Source: Thamnidium elegans
Lineage: Eukaryota > Mucoromycota > Mucoromycetes > Mucorales > Mucoraceae
Direction: 5' to 3'
NCBI GenBank assembly: GCA_025201345.1
Contig: JAIXMG010000015.1
Span: 186,001 to 250,000 of the forward strand
DNA length: 64,000 nt
A program made the position numbers and the translations under genes. Position 1 is the first letter of the stretch, and each line of letters begins with the position of its first letter. Positions 11,661-24,889 of the stretch are shown here, in pieces. A model generated the notes under the pieces. The model was not told where the DNA came from. It was given only the letters and a program-made list of their open reading frames with translations, and ran no database searches.

Positions 11661-13259
11661 AAAAAAAAAAAAAAAATACCTTATTATACCCTTTTACGGG
11701 ATAAATAAAATAAATGTTATTAAAACCTTTCAAAAGTGCCTGATCTCTACAAAAAGATATTTATTTACTATTACGGAAAACAGACTTTAAAAATATTAAT
11801 AAAACAGATATAATTAGTAATTTCCAGTCCCTCTTTTTTATGTAACAAAGTTTTTTTGTAGTGCTTTCGGTCTACAGTGATTCCACTACCAATTTAAGGA
11901 TTTGGTGAAAAAATGAATTTGCGGATCCTTGGCATACCTTTTTTCGCAGTTTTTTTTTTTTTTTAGTAAAATACCAATGAGAAGGGAAGCCATTTGTACG
12001 CGGAGGTTTCACCCTTCAGTACTTATTATTTTAATTTTTGTTTTTGTATTTTTATGCTGGTACGAACCAACACAGCTTACAAGTGTAACAGATTAAACGT
12101 TTTTCATGTACTTGGAAATGGAAATATAAACCTGGAAATGAATAGTTACATATACTCTGGGCCTGATTGAACAGAAATATGGTTGACGCGTCGACATGCT
12201 TTACTTACCCAACGGATTTATTGATAGCCTTGCACGTATCATCGTCGAGATTTAGAAAAAAAAATCGATATGGATTTTTTTGGCCGCGTAATGTGTTGCT
12301 GTCTAAGTGTCTTCTATTTTACAGGCTCATACTTTGACGAAAGGTGGTGAGCGGGTCGTTTAAATAACGGAGGTCCGCGAATACATATAGTAGAAAAAAA
12401 AAAAGGTATTTGTAGACCTGCAATACAGTCAAAACTATAGCTAACTTTTTATGATAAAATAAAAGAAATAAACACATACTATCACGGATGGAATTCTGGT
12501 TTATCATATTCTAAAGTGGGTAGTACGGGCAACAACGATAATAGCAGCGAGGACGAATACTTCTTATTTATGCATTAGTCTTTATAATTATACATATGGT
12601 AAGAATACATATACTTTAACTGACTTCTTGGTAGTACTTCCGTATCAAATGGCTACTTTCTACTGGTTGAATTTCTTCAAGCAAGTATCGATCAAATTAT
12701 CACTACCTATTTCCCTCTCATAGAAATAACTTTTCCTTATACTCTTTATCTTTCCACTTCTTCGAGAATGTGTAACCTCAAGATACTAAAATTCCTATTT
12801 ACCAAAAAAAAAAAAAAAAAAAAGGGTCTTTTCTTGTATCTTGTAAAGAGAAACTGATTAAAAGTCAATAAAAAAGTCGTGTGCTGAATAGAAATAGTAG
12901 AGTAAAGGTTTGAATGCATTAATCTCATATTTTAGTACTTCTCTATCACACCCTTTTTTATATAATAGGTTAGCCTTCTTGGCACTAATAATGTAGTCAT
13001 CGAGAATATAAAATAGTTTCCATGTCTGTATTCATTTCTTATATAGGCTGCATTTTTATATAATATATAATAATGCAGCTGTTATTTTTTCTTTACCCTT
13101 ATAAAAAAAAAAAGAGTGTTTATCAAAGTAATCACATGAGCTCCTTTGACCAAAGAGTGTTTCATCACGCGTCTTTAGTCTAGATGAAAATAAGTTGTTT
13201 AAATCTTGAGCACACAATAACAACAAAAAAAGCATCGTTAAACGCTATAAAAGTTTCGA

Positions 13260-13290
<31 letters not shown>

Positions 13291-13502
13291 TGAATAGTAC
13301 AAAACATAAGTGATGAAGATTATAAAGTTAGTCCAAATGACAGATCCAACAAAAAAAGGCTAAAAAAGAGAGTTCCACAATAGCGTGACGTCTTTATTAA
13401 AAGTTCGGTACGCATTTTTTCTCTTTTTTCTCTCTTCTAGTTTCTTTTTTTCTTTTTTTTAATTTATTCCTTTTTACAAAAAAAGAACGTTTTTCTTTTA
13501 AA
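11661..13502. other. Intergenic A+T-rich DNA
   Basis: About 1.8 kb. It holds the 3' end of the disulfide isomerase transcript and the promoter of the USP7-type gene, with a T/C-rich stretch right before the ATG at 13503. Homopolymers include about 19 A near 12805-12823 and about 24 T near 13260-13283. No gene is supported. Confidence 0.55.
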
Positions 13503-16500
13503 ATGGTAAGTTTTTGTTGTTGTTAAAAAGACTCAAGTTTAATGCCTAGTTTTTAAAACAATGTGTAATTTTTTTTAAAAAAATGTAGGATGATAATCAA
13601 CCCATTACGGGAGCACAACAGCAACAAGAAGAGGAATATTTGGACCAGTCTCCACCTCTTGAACCTATTTCTTCTACCGATTTAGATAAAACTATGACTG
13701 AAGCAGAACCAGTACCTTTACTTTCTGTTATTGACGATGGTTGGTTTTTTTTATATATATATACTTTTATTTATGTAAGGCTAATTTTTTTTTCGCGCTT
13801 TTTTATTTTTAGTTGAGCAGATAATAAACAAAGAAATGTCACCTATAGAAGAAGAGATTATTGAGACTAAAGTTGATCACTGGATAGTTCCTGCCTGGTC
13901 TCAGTTAGAAACTCGTTCTACTGGGCCTGTTATTGAAGCAGGAGGACACCAATGGTAAATAAAGCCTACAAAAAAAAAAAAAAAAATAATAATGTCACAC
14001 ACATTTTCTTCTAACACATTTATATAAAGGAATATTCTTATGTTTCCTAAAGGAAATAACCAAAATGAATATGCATCTGTTTACTTGGAGCTAACCAACG
14101 CCAAAACCGGCAAGCCAGATGATTACGCGTGCGCTCAATTTGTTGTTTTACTTTCGAGACCATCGGAGCCTACCAAATACATTGTGCATAGTGCGCAACA
14201 CAGATTTACCAGTGACGAATCCGATTGGGGATTTACACGTTTTATTCATCTGGACAGTGCACCCGAGACCAGTCTTGATTCATTCTTGGAGCAAGATTCA
14301 ATTCGTATCACTACTATTATTCGTGTTGTCAAAGATGCAACTGGTATCCTTTGGCATAATTTTGTAAATTATGATTCTAAAAAAGTGACAGGCTATGTGG
14401 GGCTTCAAAATCAAGGCGCTACATGTTATATGAACTCTTTATTCCAATCTCTTTATTTTACAAATTCTTTCAGAAAGGCTGTTTATCAAATACCAACTGA
14501 AAATGATATACCTACTAAAAGTATCGCTTTAGCTTTACAAAGAGTTTTTTATAATTCACAATTTATGAATACTGCGGTAGGAACAACAGAGTTGACAAAA
14601 TCATTTGGTTGGGATTCCTTCGAGGCTTTCAGACAGCATGATGTTCAAGAGTTTAACCGAGTTTTACAAGATAATCTTGAAATTAAAATGAAGGTTTGTT
14701 CCCTCTTTTTATATTGTGTATTACGTAATACTGATTATTTTATTTTTAGGGTACTCCTGCTGACGGTGCTATCAAAAATTTATTTGTTGGTAGAATGAAG
14801 AGTTATATTAAATGCATCAATGTCAATTTTGAATCATCCCGTTCTGAAGATTACTACGGTATATATACTCATTAAAAAAATATATCAAAATAATATAACT
14901 AACCCTTTTTCGCTTTAAAGATATTCAATTAAACGTAAAAGGCTGTAAAAACCTTGAAGATTCGTTCAAAGATTACATTACTGAGGAAACCTTGGAAGGT
15001 GATAACAAATACATGGCTGAAGGCTATGGTTTACAAAACGCTAAAAAGGGTGTTATTTTTGAAAGTTTCCCTCCTGTATTACATTTACAATTGAAACGTT
15101 TTGAATATGATATGATGAGAGATATGATGGTCAAGGTAAATTTTGCATTTAAAAAATCAAAATCAAACTATATTTTTTAAAACTCGTTTCTATATATATA
15201 TATTAGATTAATGATCGTCATGAATTTCCTACAGAAATTGATCTTGAACCCTATCTTAGTGAAAACGCTGATAAATCCAAAGGACATAAATATGTACTTC
15301 ACGGGTAAGAAACAAACAAAAAACAAAAAAACAAAAAAAAAGGAGGAGACCCATAATTAACACAATATGTTATAGTGTTTTAGTGCACAGCGGTGATTTA
15401 AGTGGTGGCCATTATTTCGCATTTGTCAAGCCAGAAAAGGACGGCAAATGGTTTAAATTTGATGACGACCGAGTAATTCCTTCTACACTAAAGGAAGTCC
15501 TTGAAGAAAACTATGGTGGTGAACAAATGCCTATCGCCGGTGTCAACATGCGACCTAATGGTCGTCCTATGAACAGATTCACTAACGCATATATGTTAGT
15601 TTATATCCGAGAATGTATGCTTGATCAAGTCCTTTCCCCTGTAACCGAACAAGACATCCCTCGTCATTTAGCCGAACGTATTGAAACCGAAGCTCGTATC
15701 CGTGAACAAAAGCGTAAAGAAAAAGAAGAGCAGCATCTTTACATGAAGGCATTGATCGCCACCGACGAAACCTTTCAATGTAATCAAGGATTCGATTTTG
15801 CCAATTTCGATGAAAAGGATGCATTAGAGAATCGAATTATGGTATTACGTGTACGTAAAGATCAAACATTTGCCTCGCTTAAGTCTGAATTAAGTCAAGG
15901 TATTGGATTACCCGATACTCAATTTAGACTTTGGTTGATGGTCAATCGACAAAACCGTACAGTACGTATCGATATTCCAATTCCTAAAGAAGAAGACCAA
16001 TCTAGTTTAGACGAAGTACGTGCTAAATTTGCAACTAACCAAGTCTCATTAAGATTATATTTGGAAAAGGCCAGTGTATTTGATTCTGATGGTCAAGCTG
16101 TCTTTCCATTAACAACAGTACCTTCTGCACAAAACATCTTGATCTTTATTAAGCACTTTAAACCAGAGTTACAAATGATTCATGGTGTAGGTCACGTATA
16201 CGCCAACAAGAACGAAAAGGTCTGTACTATTATTGATACATTAAAAGAAATGATTGGATTTAATCAAGACGAAGAGATTTTAATCTATGAAGAGATTAAA
16301 GCAAATATGATTGATGCCGTTGATTTCGATGCAACGTTTGCTAAAGCTGAATTACAAGATGGTGATATCCTTTGCGTCCAAAAGAAACTAACTCCTGAAG
16401 AAGAAAGGTTGGTTACAATGCACGGTGGTCTTACTACCGTCAATGAATTTATGAATTATGAACTTGGTAAAGTCCCCGTTTATTTCGGTCCGTTGGTACC

Positions 16501-17459
16501 TGACGAATCTTCCCCTGAATTCAGATTAATATTACACAAGGATATGGGATACGAAGACATTGCTGCTCACGTAGCTCGAGAACTCAATGTCGACAATACC
16601 AAACTTCGTTTAATCAACCCCTACGTTCAAAACAGTAACCATGCTACCTTACGAAGATTTGCTGGTATGAAACTAGGCAAGATTTTACAAAACGTGTATT
16701 CAGCTGGAGGCGCCATGGCCCAAAAGGCTCGTTTCCTCTACGAAAAACTGGACGTCAGTTTGGAAGAGATTGAATCCAAATGTTCAGTTTCCGTGACTGT
16801 CTGTACGCCTACATTAAAAGATATACAGGTAGTTGATTTATTGTTACCAAAGGATAGTAGTATATTCGATTTTAAGAAGGCTCTGGTAGCTAAAGGTGTA
16901 CGATTTGAAAGTAAGACGGGAACAAGAGGACTTCGTATCTTTGATGAGGTTGAGGGTAGGTTTGATAAAGAATATACCGATAAGTTATGGAGAGAGGCTG
17001 TCTCGATGCGTCCGTTTGTTAAGGTCTATGCTGAAGAGGTTCCGCAAGAAGAAGTAGATAGGGATACCGAAAATGATGCGTTTATTAATGTGTTCCATTT
17101 CCATCGTTCACCAACGCGTACACATTCTGTTCCATTTAAATTTGTTTTGAAGCCAGTAAGTTTTATTTGTTGTAGCGGGCATTTTTTTTTTGTATTTTAA
17201 CTCTCTGTTTGCTTAATAGAATGAATCGTTAGAAGATACAAAGAAACGTCTTCAGGCACGAACCGGATTAGATGATAAAGAATGGAGCAAAGTTAAAATC
17301 AGTATAGTAGATGACCAAGACAATGTACAACTGATTAATGATGAAGATACAACTTTATTCTCAACATATACATATAAGCCTGGTGATGCCATTGGGTTGG
17401 ATCATATTGACAAAAACACAAAAGTTGATAAAACTGGTGCTATCTTTATAAGAGGTTAA
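13503..17459 (+). CDS. UBP15: Ubiquitin-specific protease, USP7/Ubp15 type (MATH + USP + UBL)
   Basis: Nine exons: 13503-13505, 13589-13739, 13813-13954, 14030-14693, 14750-14858, 14921-15135, 15207-15304, 15376-17155, 17220-17459. All phases match; 1133 residues, the normal size for USP7/Ubp15. The first exon is only the ATG. A MATH/TRAF domain (about 70-205) contains WNILMFPKGN. The USP domain (about 222-530) has the Cys box GLQNQGATCYMNSLFQ with catalytic C231 and the His box SGDLSGGHYFAF with catalytic H473. The remaining 600 residues are the tandem ubiquitin-like (HUBL) region typical of this subfamily. The enzyme removes ubiquitin from substrates chosen partly through the MATH domain; yeast Ubp15 acts at peroxisomes and in the cell cycle. 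Confidence 0.96.
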
Positions 17460-17514
17460 AAAAAAAACAAAAAATTCATTAAAAACATTTCCTTTTTATA
17501 CATATATTCCTCCG

Positions 17515-17546
<32 letters not shown>

Positions 17547-17600
17547 CACTTGTTTATTTAAAATGTATTCTTTTTTCTTTTACTCTTCTTTTCTTTTCTT

Positions 17601-19867
17601 ATGACTAAAATAAAAGATCTTCCACCCCTTAATGAAAATATTTTTCAGGCACAAGCAAATAGTGAACCTTCATTTACTGTAAAAGCTCTTTTTAAATACA
17701 TATTAAATTTTTTTTTAATAATTTAAACATAATTAGAACTCGATTTCCCCTAGACAACCAACCTATATGGACTCAGACTGCTCACCAGGCTCGGCTTATT
17801 CATCAGACTATATATTAAACCCAGCAACCAAAATCCCAATTAGTTTTGGCCATGGACTATTAAGTCAAGTCCAAAAAATGCAAAGCCTCCTAGAAGAATA
17901 TCAAAACTCCTTTACCGCTATGGAAATTGAAAAGGCGGATCATCAGCAGGAGATCAATAAACTTGAAAGCAGATTAAAATCAAAGGGTTCGACTGAAGGT
18001 ATATCTTTTTTTTCTTTTTTTCTTTAACTTTTTTATTATTATATTTTTTTTTAACTTTGAGGGATCGGATGTTTTTTTTTTGAACGATATTGAATCATTA
18101 GAAAAATACAAGGAAGATATATGGAACTTAGAACTTAAAAACCAAGAACTATATCAAAGAATTAATGACTTGACACACCAACTCTCCAGATCACAACTTG
18201 ACCAAACCAGATTTTTACGACAAGAATCTCAACTCATTCAAGACCTTGATCAATTAAAAGCACAACACCAAATATGGCAACAAACTATACAAGAATCTCA
18301 TAGCTTGGAAGTAACTTGTTTAAAAAAGTCACTACACACAATACGTTTAGAAAAAGAAAATTTATTTAATCAATTACAACAAAAAGCTTCTGTAATAGAA
18401 CCAAACAAACTGACAGATCATATGCCCGTCACACCCGACACTGCATTATCTCTACCTACATTATCCAATTACATACACCCAACCCACATCACTGTTCTTC
18501 AAACTTCATTAACAGAAGCCCACGATCTAATCGAAACCATGCAACAAAAATTAGATCTAGAAAGAGACAAACGTATTGAAATCGATAAATTATTAAGAGA
18601 AGCACAAGAAACCATTGAAAATTATGGTTCTATCACATCGCCAACACTTTCTGTTCATAGCAATTGTCATCATATATCATCATTTAATCATCATCCTCAT
18701 CATCCTCATCAAGGTTGTAGAAAGAACTCAATATCTGCTGCTGCTGCACTTGGTAAATCTTTAGGTGACGAGTTATCGCTAGCAACTTCTTTACCCAATT
18801 TAACCGCACCTATAACAAATACTGTAGATCATCACCAACAAGGCACTAGACAAAAAAAGAAAAAATCAAACCAAATTGAACTATCACTTGTTCAATTACC
18901 TTCTCAATCCAACTTTTTCTCCACCTCGCCTAATACTTCTATTCAATCCGTAGAAGATGAAGATAGCAACTATAACCAAGATATTGAACAATACGCCAAA
19001 ACAGATCAACAACAATACGGCTCCTTATTAAAAAAACCAGAAAGTTATTTTTATAAATCGATTAGAAAAGAGTCACCAGAAAAACAGCAACAACAAATGA
19101 CTCCTTCTATTTTATTTGCATCAAACACAACAGACAATATATTAAACACCAATCATCTTGAACTATTTCCAAATATAGTAGAACCCAAAAATACTACTGT
19201 GGTGGAAGATGGTTCAGTCGCTGCTTTAACGCGTACCATGATTGGTGATTGGATGTGGAAGCATACAAGAAAGGTAGTAGGAAGTGGTATTTCGGAAAAT
19301 AGACACCGTCGGTTTTTTTGGATTCATCCGTATACTCAAACATTGTATTGGAGTTCGAAGGAGCCTGGGTCAAGTGCTGGTACATCAAATACAAAAAGTG
19401 GTAAAAATCTAACTGTAATTTTGAGTCTAACATTTTTATATACTAATAACATTTTTTTTTTTAGCGTTGGTGGAATCTTTTGTTTTATTACCTTATAATA
19501 ACAAGCGTGAAAAATCGTGTCCGCCATGTATATTAATTCAAACGCCTTTACGCGGACTAAAAGTAGAATGCATAGATATGTCCTCACATGACGCTTGGAT
19601 TAAGGTTTTTTTTTTACCCTCACAAAAAAAGACACTGTTGCTAACTTATTTAAAAAGTCATTACAATTTATTCTGGCAGATAATACTCGACCTAGATTAT
19701 CACAACTAGGTGATGTCTCAAAGCGTCATTATCTCAATCGAAAAAAATCAAGACAAGACTCGTTATTTCCAATAGCACATGAGCCTGATTCTAACATGTT
19801 TAATAATTCAACTTTGGTAGATGTAACAACGAATAGTAGTAATAATAATTTTCTATTAAAGTTATAA
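17601..19867 (+). CDS. Cortical anchor protein with Num1/Mcp5-type PH domain
   Basis: Five exons: 17601-17678, 17737-17998, 18102-19400, 19465-19604, 19658-19867. All phases match; 662 residues. The start at 17601 adds an exon joined in frame to NSISPRQPTYMDSDC. Long coiled-coil segments span about 50-215 (repeated L/E/Q/K heptads), then a low-complexity linker rich in His, Ser and Gln. The PH domain lies at about 483-595: TMIGDWMWKHTRK, then the RRFFWIHPYTQTLYW core and an ending WIK/SLQFILAD. This is the Mcp5/Num1/ApsA pattern, which binds plasma-membrane phosphoinositides and anchors dynein or mitochondria at the cortex. It is much shorter than yeast Num1 and close in size to fission yeast Mcp5. 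The exon 3 acceptor (18100-18101) was chosen because it alone keeps frame. Confidence 0.85.
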
Positions 19868-20119
19868 TACACCTATGTTTTGCTTTTATTTGTGAACGAA
19901 GTTTTTGGTAACAACAAGTATACATAAAACGGTATTCCTTTCTATCTTTTTTTCTTTATATTATGTATACAAAAGGTAGAAGTTACCGCCTTAATGTAGT
20001 TAATTGTAAGTTAACACCTAAATATGTGCAGAAACTATATGTGAATTTGAAAAGAAAGGTTCTAGTGGAAACTATATTTAAAGAAAATAATGATAGAACA
20101 GCTAGAGAGCTTTTAATTG

Positions 20120-20420
20120 GGGAAAATCCTCTGCCATTTTTTTTTTTTTTTTATGAATGGTGGTTGGTTTGCACTATACTTTATAATGTGAAAATATTAT
20201 TTATTAAATAGAAGGGAGAAGCTCTGTCACTTTTTTTTTGTACATTAACTACGATCATGGCTTTCCATGACATTCGTAACCAATGAGTTGTATCCTGCGA
20301 TAGTATTGTTTATTTTTCTGAGAGAGGGGAAACTCGGTTTGACTCTTACCATTATTTACGAATCAATGCAATGGCTATAAATAAAATTAGTCTTAGAGAG
20401 GTACGCAAATGAAATGCACG
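20120..20420. repeat. Dispersed repeat block, copy A
   Basis: Related to the block at 25440-25860. Shared stretches include ATGAATGGTGGTTGGTTTG (about 20152), a GAAGGGAGAA..CTC segment, CGATCATGGCTTTCCATGAC (about 20253) and TTAGTC.TAGAGAGG (about 20390). An overlapping 82-codon frame (19963-20211) runs into the repeat and is probably not a gene. Confidence 0.65.
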
Positions 20421-23119
20421 CGGTGCAAAAACCTGGTGCGTCTATCTTTCCCATCTTATTTTATTCTACTATTATTCTGTTTATATAAAACTCGTATTGT
20501 TCTTAGGATCAGAAATACGTTGACTATCTTGAGCAACTTTACGCATACAAGAAACATTTAAAAAATACGTTTTTAAAAGATCATAATATGATGTTTACAA
20601 TAGGCGTTTTATTATAACAGTTAAAATGGTTTGAAGTTTAGAATGGCTAGAGAAGGCAATGAAGGTCACTAATAAGATCTTGATTACAAGTATAAGCAAT
20701 TCCACTCGATAAGTTTTCTTCTGTCATCATCCTCTAAGCATTATCCAATACAAAATAACTTTTTTTTTTCATCTGTATCCATGAGAGATTCGTTCATATT
20801 ACTTTTTCACTAGCCTCTACATCTTGAAGTCTTGATTCAGTTGAAAACTAATATCCTGGTGCTCACACACCGTAAATGGGTTTTACGTATTTTATAATAG
20901 AGTTGGTATATAAATATGTCCATTTATTTATTGTCAAAAAGTATTACCTTCATATGTTTCCATGGGAATTGTATTTTTTTTTTATCTTTTTAACTTGCGC
21001 AATGTAAACAAATCATGCAAAAAAAAAGGGAAAGTAGTACGAATTAGACATACTTTCCACCTCCCCCCCCCTTTTTTTTTATCTCTAAAGCTTTATCCGT
21101 CTACTTCTATTTCTTGGTATCGCTTTCAGCAGCATCAATACAACTTATATTTGGATATAATAAGTGGTGATACTACTAGAGTAAGTATATATAAAAAGGA
21201 ACAAGTGAAAGTGTTGGCAATTTATAAAAAATAATACGTCATATCTACTCAATTATTTGTGTATAAACAAAAATGACTTGGAGGATAAGCATGCTTTTTA
21301 TGATACTCTTTTTTTCTCGCACAAGTATTATCTACATCCCAAGTAATACTTTTCGCTTTTTTGTAAAGAAGAATGTACGAGAAATATAACCTGTATCTAT
21401 ACCGATTTAATCATGCGAATTTTCCCTAGCAATAAACTGATATATCTTTTTATTCTATGAAAAAAAAAAAGAGTCTTTTGTTTACATGAACATTTATGGA
21501 AGTAACTAATTAATTGATCACATGAAAAAAAAAAGATAAAAAAAAAGAACGTACTGGAACATGTACTTTTCTATATAAAGAGGATTTTTTCAGTCTTTTT
21601 TCGCTCCTTATTCTCAAAAAAAAAAAAAAAATATATTCTACCACTGCTTCAAAATAATCTGGTTGCTCTAAATGGTTGGTCCTCTTCTTTCCTATAAGGC
21701 CTTGGTTTACTCTGCTTATATCTTCTCTTGAGAAATACACGGACTTTTAGGTATGCTTCTTTTCTTTTTCTTTTTTAAAAAAAAAACTCCTTTCTCTAAT
21801 ACTCTCCTAGTTACTAAATATAAAAAAAAAATGTTACCTTGTGGCGTACGGTCTCTCTTACTCTATACCTATGGCGTTTTCAAGTAAAAGATGTTGGCTC
21901 TGCCGTTTTGATGATGATATCGGAAAGCACTCTGGCGACTAGGATGGTCATCACCGGTCCAGTCTTTTTTTTTTAAAAAAAAAGAAAAAAATTGGATTAT
22001 AAGCGTACTTGGTCCTCGACTAGCTTGGTTTTCAAGGGAAGGGTATTCTCCTCTGTCTTTAGACTATCTTTGGGACTGTCTGAAAAAAAAAAAACTAGTC
22101 TGCTATCAAGCGGAATCTCAAGCACCTTCAATAATAATCTTATGCTTCACACTTGACATAAAAAATAAAAATTCCTTTCCTCTTTTAATAAATTTACTTG
22201 CTATTTTTTTCTTATAAAACAAAATAAAACATTATTCTCTTTTGTAAATATGACCAATAGGGTTCACAACTGAAACAAAAACTTTGGCGTGAGAATACAA
22301 CAGTTCGATAGCATAACATATACATATATTACCATTAGTGAGGATAGTTGGCCTTCAATCTGCTCTCTACAGTCGAATATGAGTTATAATAGCGGAAACG
22401 CAGATCAAACTAGTTGTCATAGTACCGAATTGTCGGTATAGTAACTTGTAAACCTTAAATTACTTCTCTTTCTTTATCCCCTTTTTATTAACTGTCGTTG
22501 CATTATTCTTCCTTCACTTTGAAATAAAAAGTTGCGATATTACACATACTATTATGTAATTAAAATTTAGACAGGGCAATTTTTTTTGTACGCGCGAAAA
22601 AAAAAAGGCTACGTCACTCTTTTTTTCTCAAATAGTGTAAACTAACAATATTTTAACCTCATGTCCTCTAATCTCTACTACATGTACAATATACATTGTT
22701 ATTCTATCTTAAACTCGACTAGTCAATACTACCTAATATTGTTCAAGACGATATCTTGAAACTAAAAATTCAGTTGGGTGGCGGGGTATTGTAAATAGTT
22801 TATTGTGTTACTATTATTTCTTATTGGGCAAAACAACGATCGACTTTTTATATGCAGCTTTAGGCTGTCAGGTACAAATGTAAGTATACATAAACACTAT
22901 ATAAAAGCACTCAACCAAACTCTGTTTTGGGTTTCTTCACTTCTTGTTTCCTCATTTTGATTAACTTTAATGTTGATCATTTTGAAAGATTAAGCATCTG
23001 GAGGTTTTTTTTTCTGGAATGAAAAAATAAAAAGAACCAAACCATGAGTACATTGAGCTAAAAAAAAGCTCTTTAGTTTTCTGAACTAATAATTATAATA
23101 GCTTTTTTAGATGCTTCTT
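20421..23119. other. Repeat-rich gene desert
   Basis: About 2.7 kb with no supported gene on either strand. It is full of T and A runs, including a T-run/A-run junction at about 21966-21982. Short open frames are interrupted by homopolymers and do not read like protein. Confidence 0.5.
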
Positions 23120-23570
23120 CCTAGTGCTATATACTTTGTATGGTGGCGATTGTTCCTCAAGAATACTGGTAACTCTAGGTACTGAAACCCCCCCCCCCAT
23201 CTTCCGCTTGGCGTCTCTCAAAAGTACATGTACTTGTTGTAATTACAGCTTACCAAATGGTTACCTTATGAAGATGTGTCAAGGGCGGCGATTGCGAAAC
23301 GTGGCGCCGGAAGTAACTCAGTTACTTCCTAATTCCGCTTTAAAAGGACGGTTCAAGACGTATTAGTTGGTGGCTATATGTGTAGCCTATTGCTCACTGT
23401 TAGAACTTTTACTTCTAACTATTACACCTATAGTGACACTAATTTAAACGATCCTTTTACCTTACCTTATTGATCCGCTTCATATCGTAATCATGGTAAA
23501 CTACTTTATAACAAGTTTGTCTTTGAAAAACCTCAAGTCGATCATGTCGGTTTATTTCTCAACGGTGATC
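23120..23570 (+). pseudogene. Cysteine-rich repeat unit, copy 1
   Basis: The frame from 23124 to 23366 encodes LKSTCTCCNYSLPNGYLMKM, then CQGRRLRNVAPEVTQ and ALKGRFKTY before TAG. Copy 2 continues past this point (KTYDLVCYLC), so the TAG looks like a disabling change. The next 150 bp keep the same order as copy 2 and encode SNYYTYSDTN..NDPFTLPY followed by TGA where copy 2 has TGT. The family is not recognised. The clustered cysteines suggest a former metal-binding domain. Confidence 0.5.
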
Positions 23571-24060
23571 GACGTATGGTACAAGGCTTAAGGCAACTCC
23601 GGGTACAGAAAAAAAATCCCATCTTCCACTTGGTGTCTCTCAAAAGCACATGTACTTGTTGTAATCACAGCTTACGAAATGGTTACCTTATGAAGATGTG
23701 CCAAGGGCGGCGATTGCGAAAAGTGGCGCCGGAAGTAACTCAGTTACTTCCTAATCCCGCTTTAAAGGGACGGTTTAAGACGTATGATTTGGTGTGCTAT
23801 CTGTGTAAATTATAATACCCTTGTTAGGACTATCACTTCTAACTATTACATCTATAGTGACACTAATTCAAACGACCCTTTTACCTTACCTTATTGTCCA
23901 GCTTCACATGTTAATCATGATAAGCCACTTTATAATAAGTTTGTCATTTGAAAAACCTCAGGTTGTTCTGGCTTTTTTTTTCTCCTTTGGCAACGTGGTA
24001 GTTCGACTCCATCTGGTTAATCTGTCAAAGAGGTATTATTATTATTTTATGAATACTTGG
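23474..24060 (+). pseudogene. Cysteine-rich repeat unit, copy 2 (longest open frame)
   Basis: From the TGA at 23471 the frame stays open for 113 codons to TAA at 23815, including NKFVFEKPQVDHVGLFLNGD, STCTCCNHSLRNGYLMKMC, APEVTQLLPNPALKGRF and LVCYLCKL. The DNA is roughly 85-90% identical by eye to copy 1 over about 400 bp. Cysteines are arranged CxCC, C and CxxC. A further related segment (SNYYIYSDTN to LPYC and KFVI) follows in another frame, stopped by TGA near 23948. No start codon or intron structure is obvious. It reads as the best-preserved remnant of an unknown gene or mobile-element ORF. Confidence 0.5.
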
Positions 24061-24339
24061 TGGTTATATTTGGGTGTGGTATACTGACAAACAGTTGTCC
24101 AAAGCATGAAGCGATCAATATATGAATATCATATTTGATGGATAACTCTTTTGGATGTATTTTTTGGTACTAGAGGGTAAGCAAAAATTAAAGGATGAAA
24201 GGGGATACCAATAACTGATCCTATTAATGTCTATACTTACATAGCTTGTAGTGCTCTCTTTATTTTTATGCTGGTGGTTATGGTCTTTCGAAGCAAGTCT
24301 TTTATGCGAAGTATAGAATATATTGTCAATTATTAACTC

Positions 24340-24750
24340 TTGGGGTCACTAAAAACAAAAACTGCATTCTACTTGGTGTCTTTCAAAGCTACAAATTGGT
24401 TATAATGATTTACCAAATAATTACCATGTTACTAAGACTTCTTAACTAGGGATACTGTCGCGGCTGGAAATAATACTTTCTTCTATCCCCTAATGGTACT
24501 TCGATGTGTTAGTATAGCTACTATGAGAGACTGTAAAGGACTTTTACGGCTGGGAATCATACCTCCTTCTATCCTCATACCAGAACTAGTTCTCACGGGT
24601 TAATATAGTGATCATAAGGTGAAGATTTGTAATAGGTTTGTGATTTTAAAAAACTACAGGTTGATAGTTATTACAGTTTTCTTTTTATTCTTTTAACGAC
24701 AGAGTTCATCTTCATCTCATTAACCAGTCAGAGTGTTGTTTTTTTTTTGG
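24340..24750 (+). pseudogene. Cysteine-rich repeat unit, copy 3 (strongly decayed)
   Basis: Aligns by eye with copies 1 and 2 through CTACTTGGTGTCTTTCAAAG, ACCAAATAATTACCATGTTA and a tail near 24715 matching the one near 24015. It has many indels and stops. A short internal repetition lies at 24465-24600 (GCGGCTGGAAATAATACTTTC against ACGGCTGGGAATCATACCTC). Confidence 0.4.
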
Positions 24751-24889
24751 GAAAGGTAAAAATTAAGTTTCGCGTACTGTTTTAACAATATGACAGACAG
24801 CTAATATAATCATAATAACTAGTAATTACATAGATTTTAGACAGTGTATGTCATATGGCTCGCAAGATTATTGGTGATCCTTAACACTG

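Noticed and set aside
19963..20211. 82-codon plus-strand ORF after the Num1-like gene
   Set aside because: It runs into the dispersed repeat block and a T16 run coding poly-Phe; there is no recognised domain.
24001..24036. Possible tRNA B-box (GTTCGACTCC)
   Set aside because: No acceptor or anticodon stem could be paired around it; it belongs to the cysteine-rich repeat tail.
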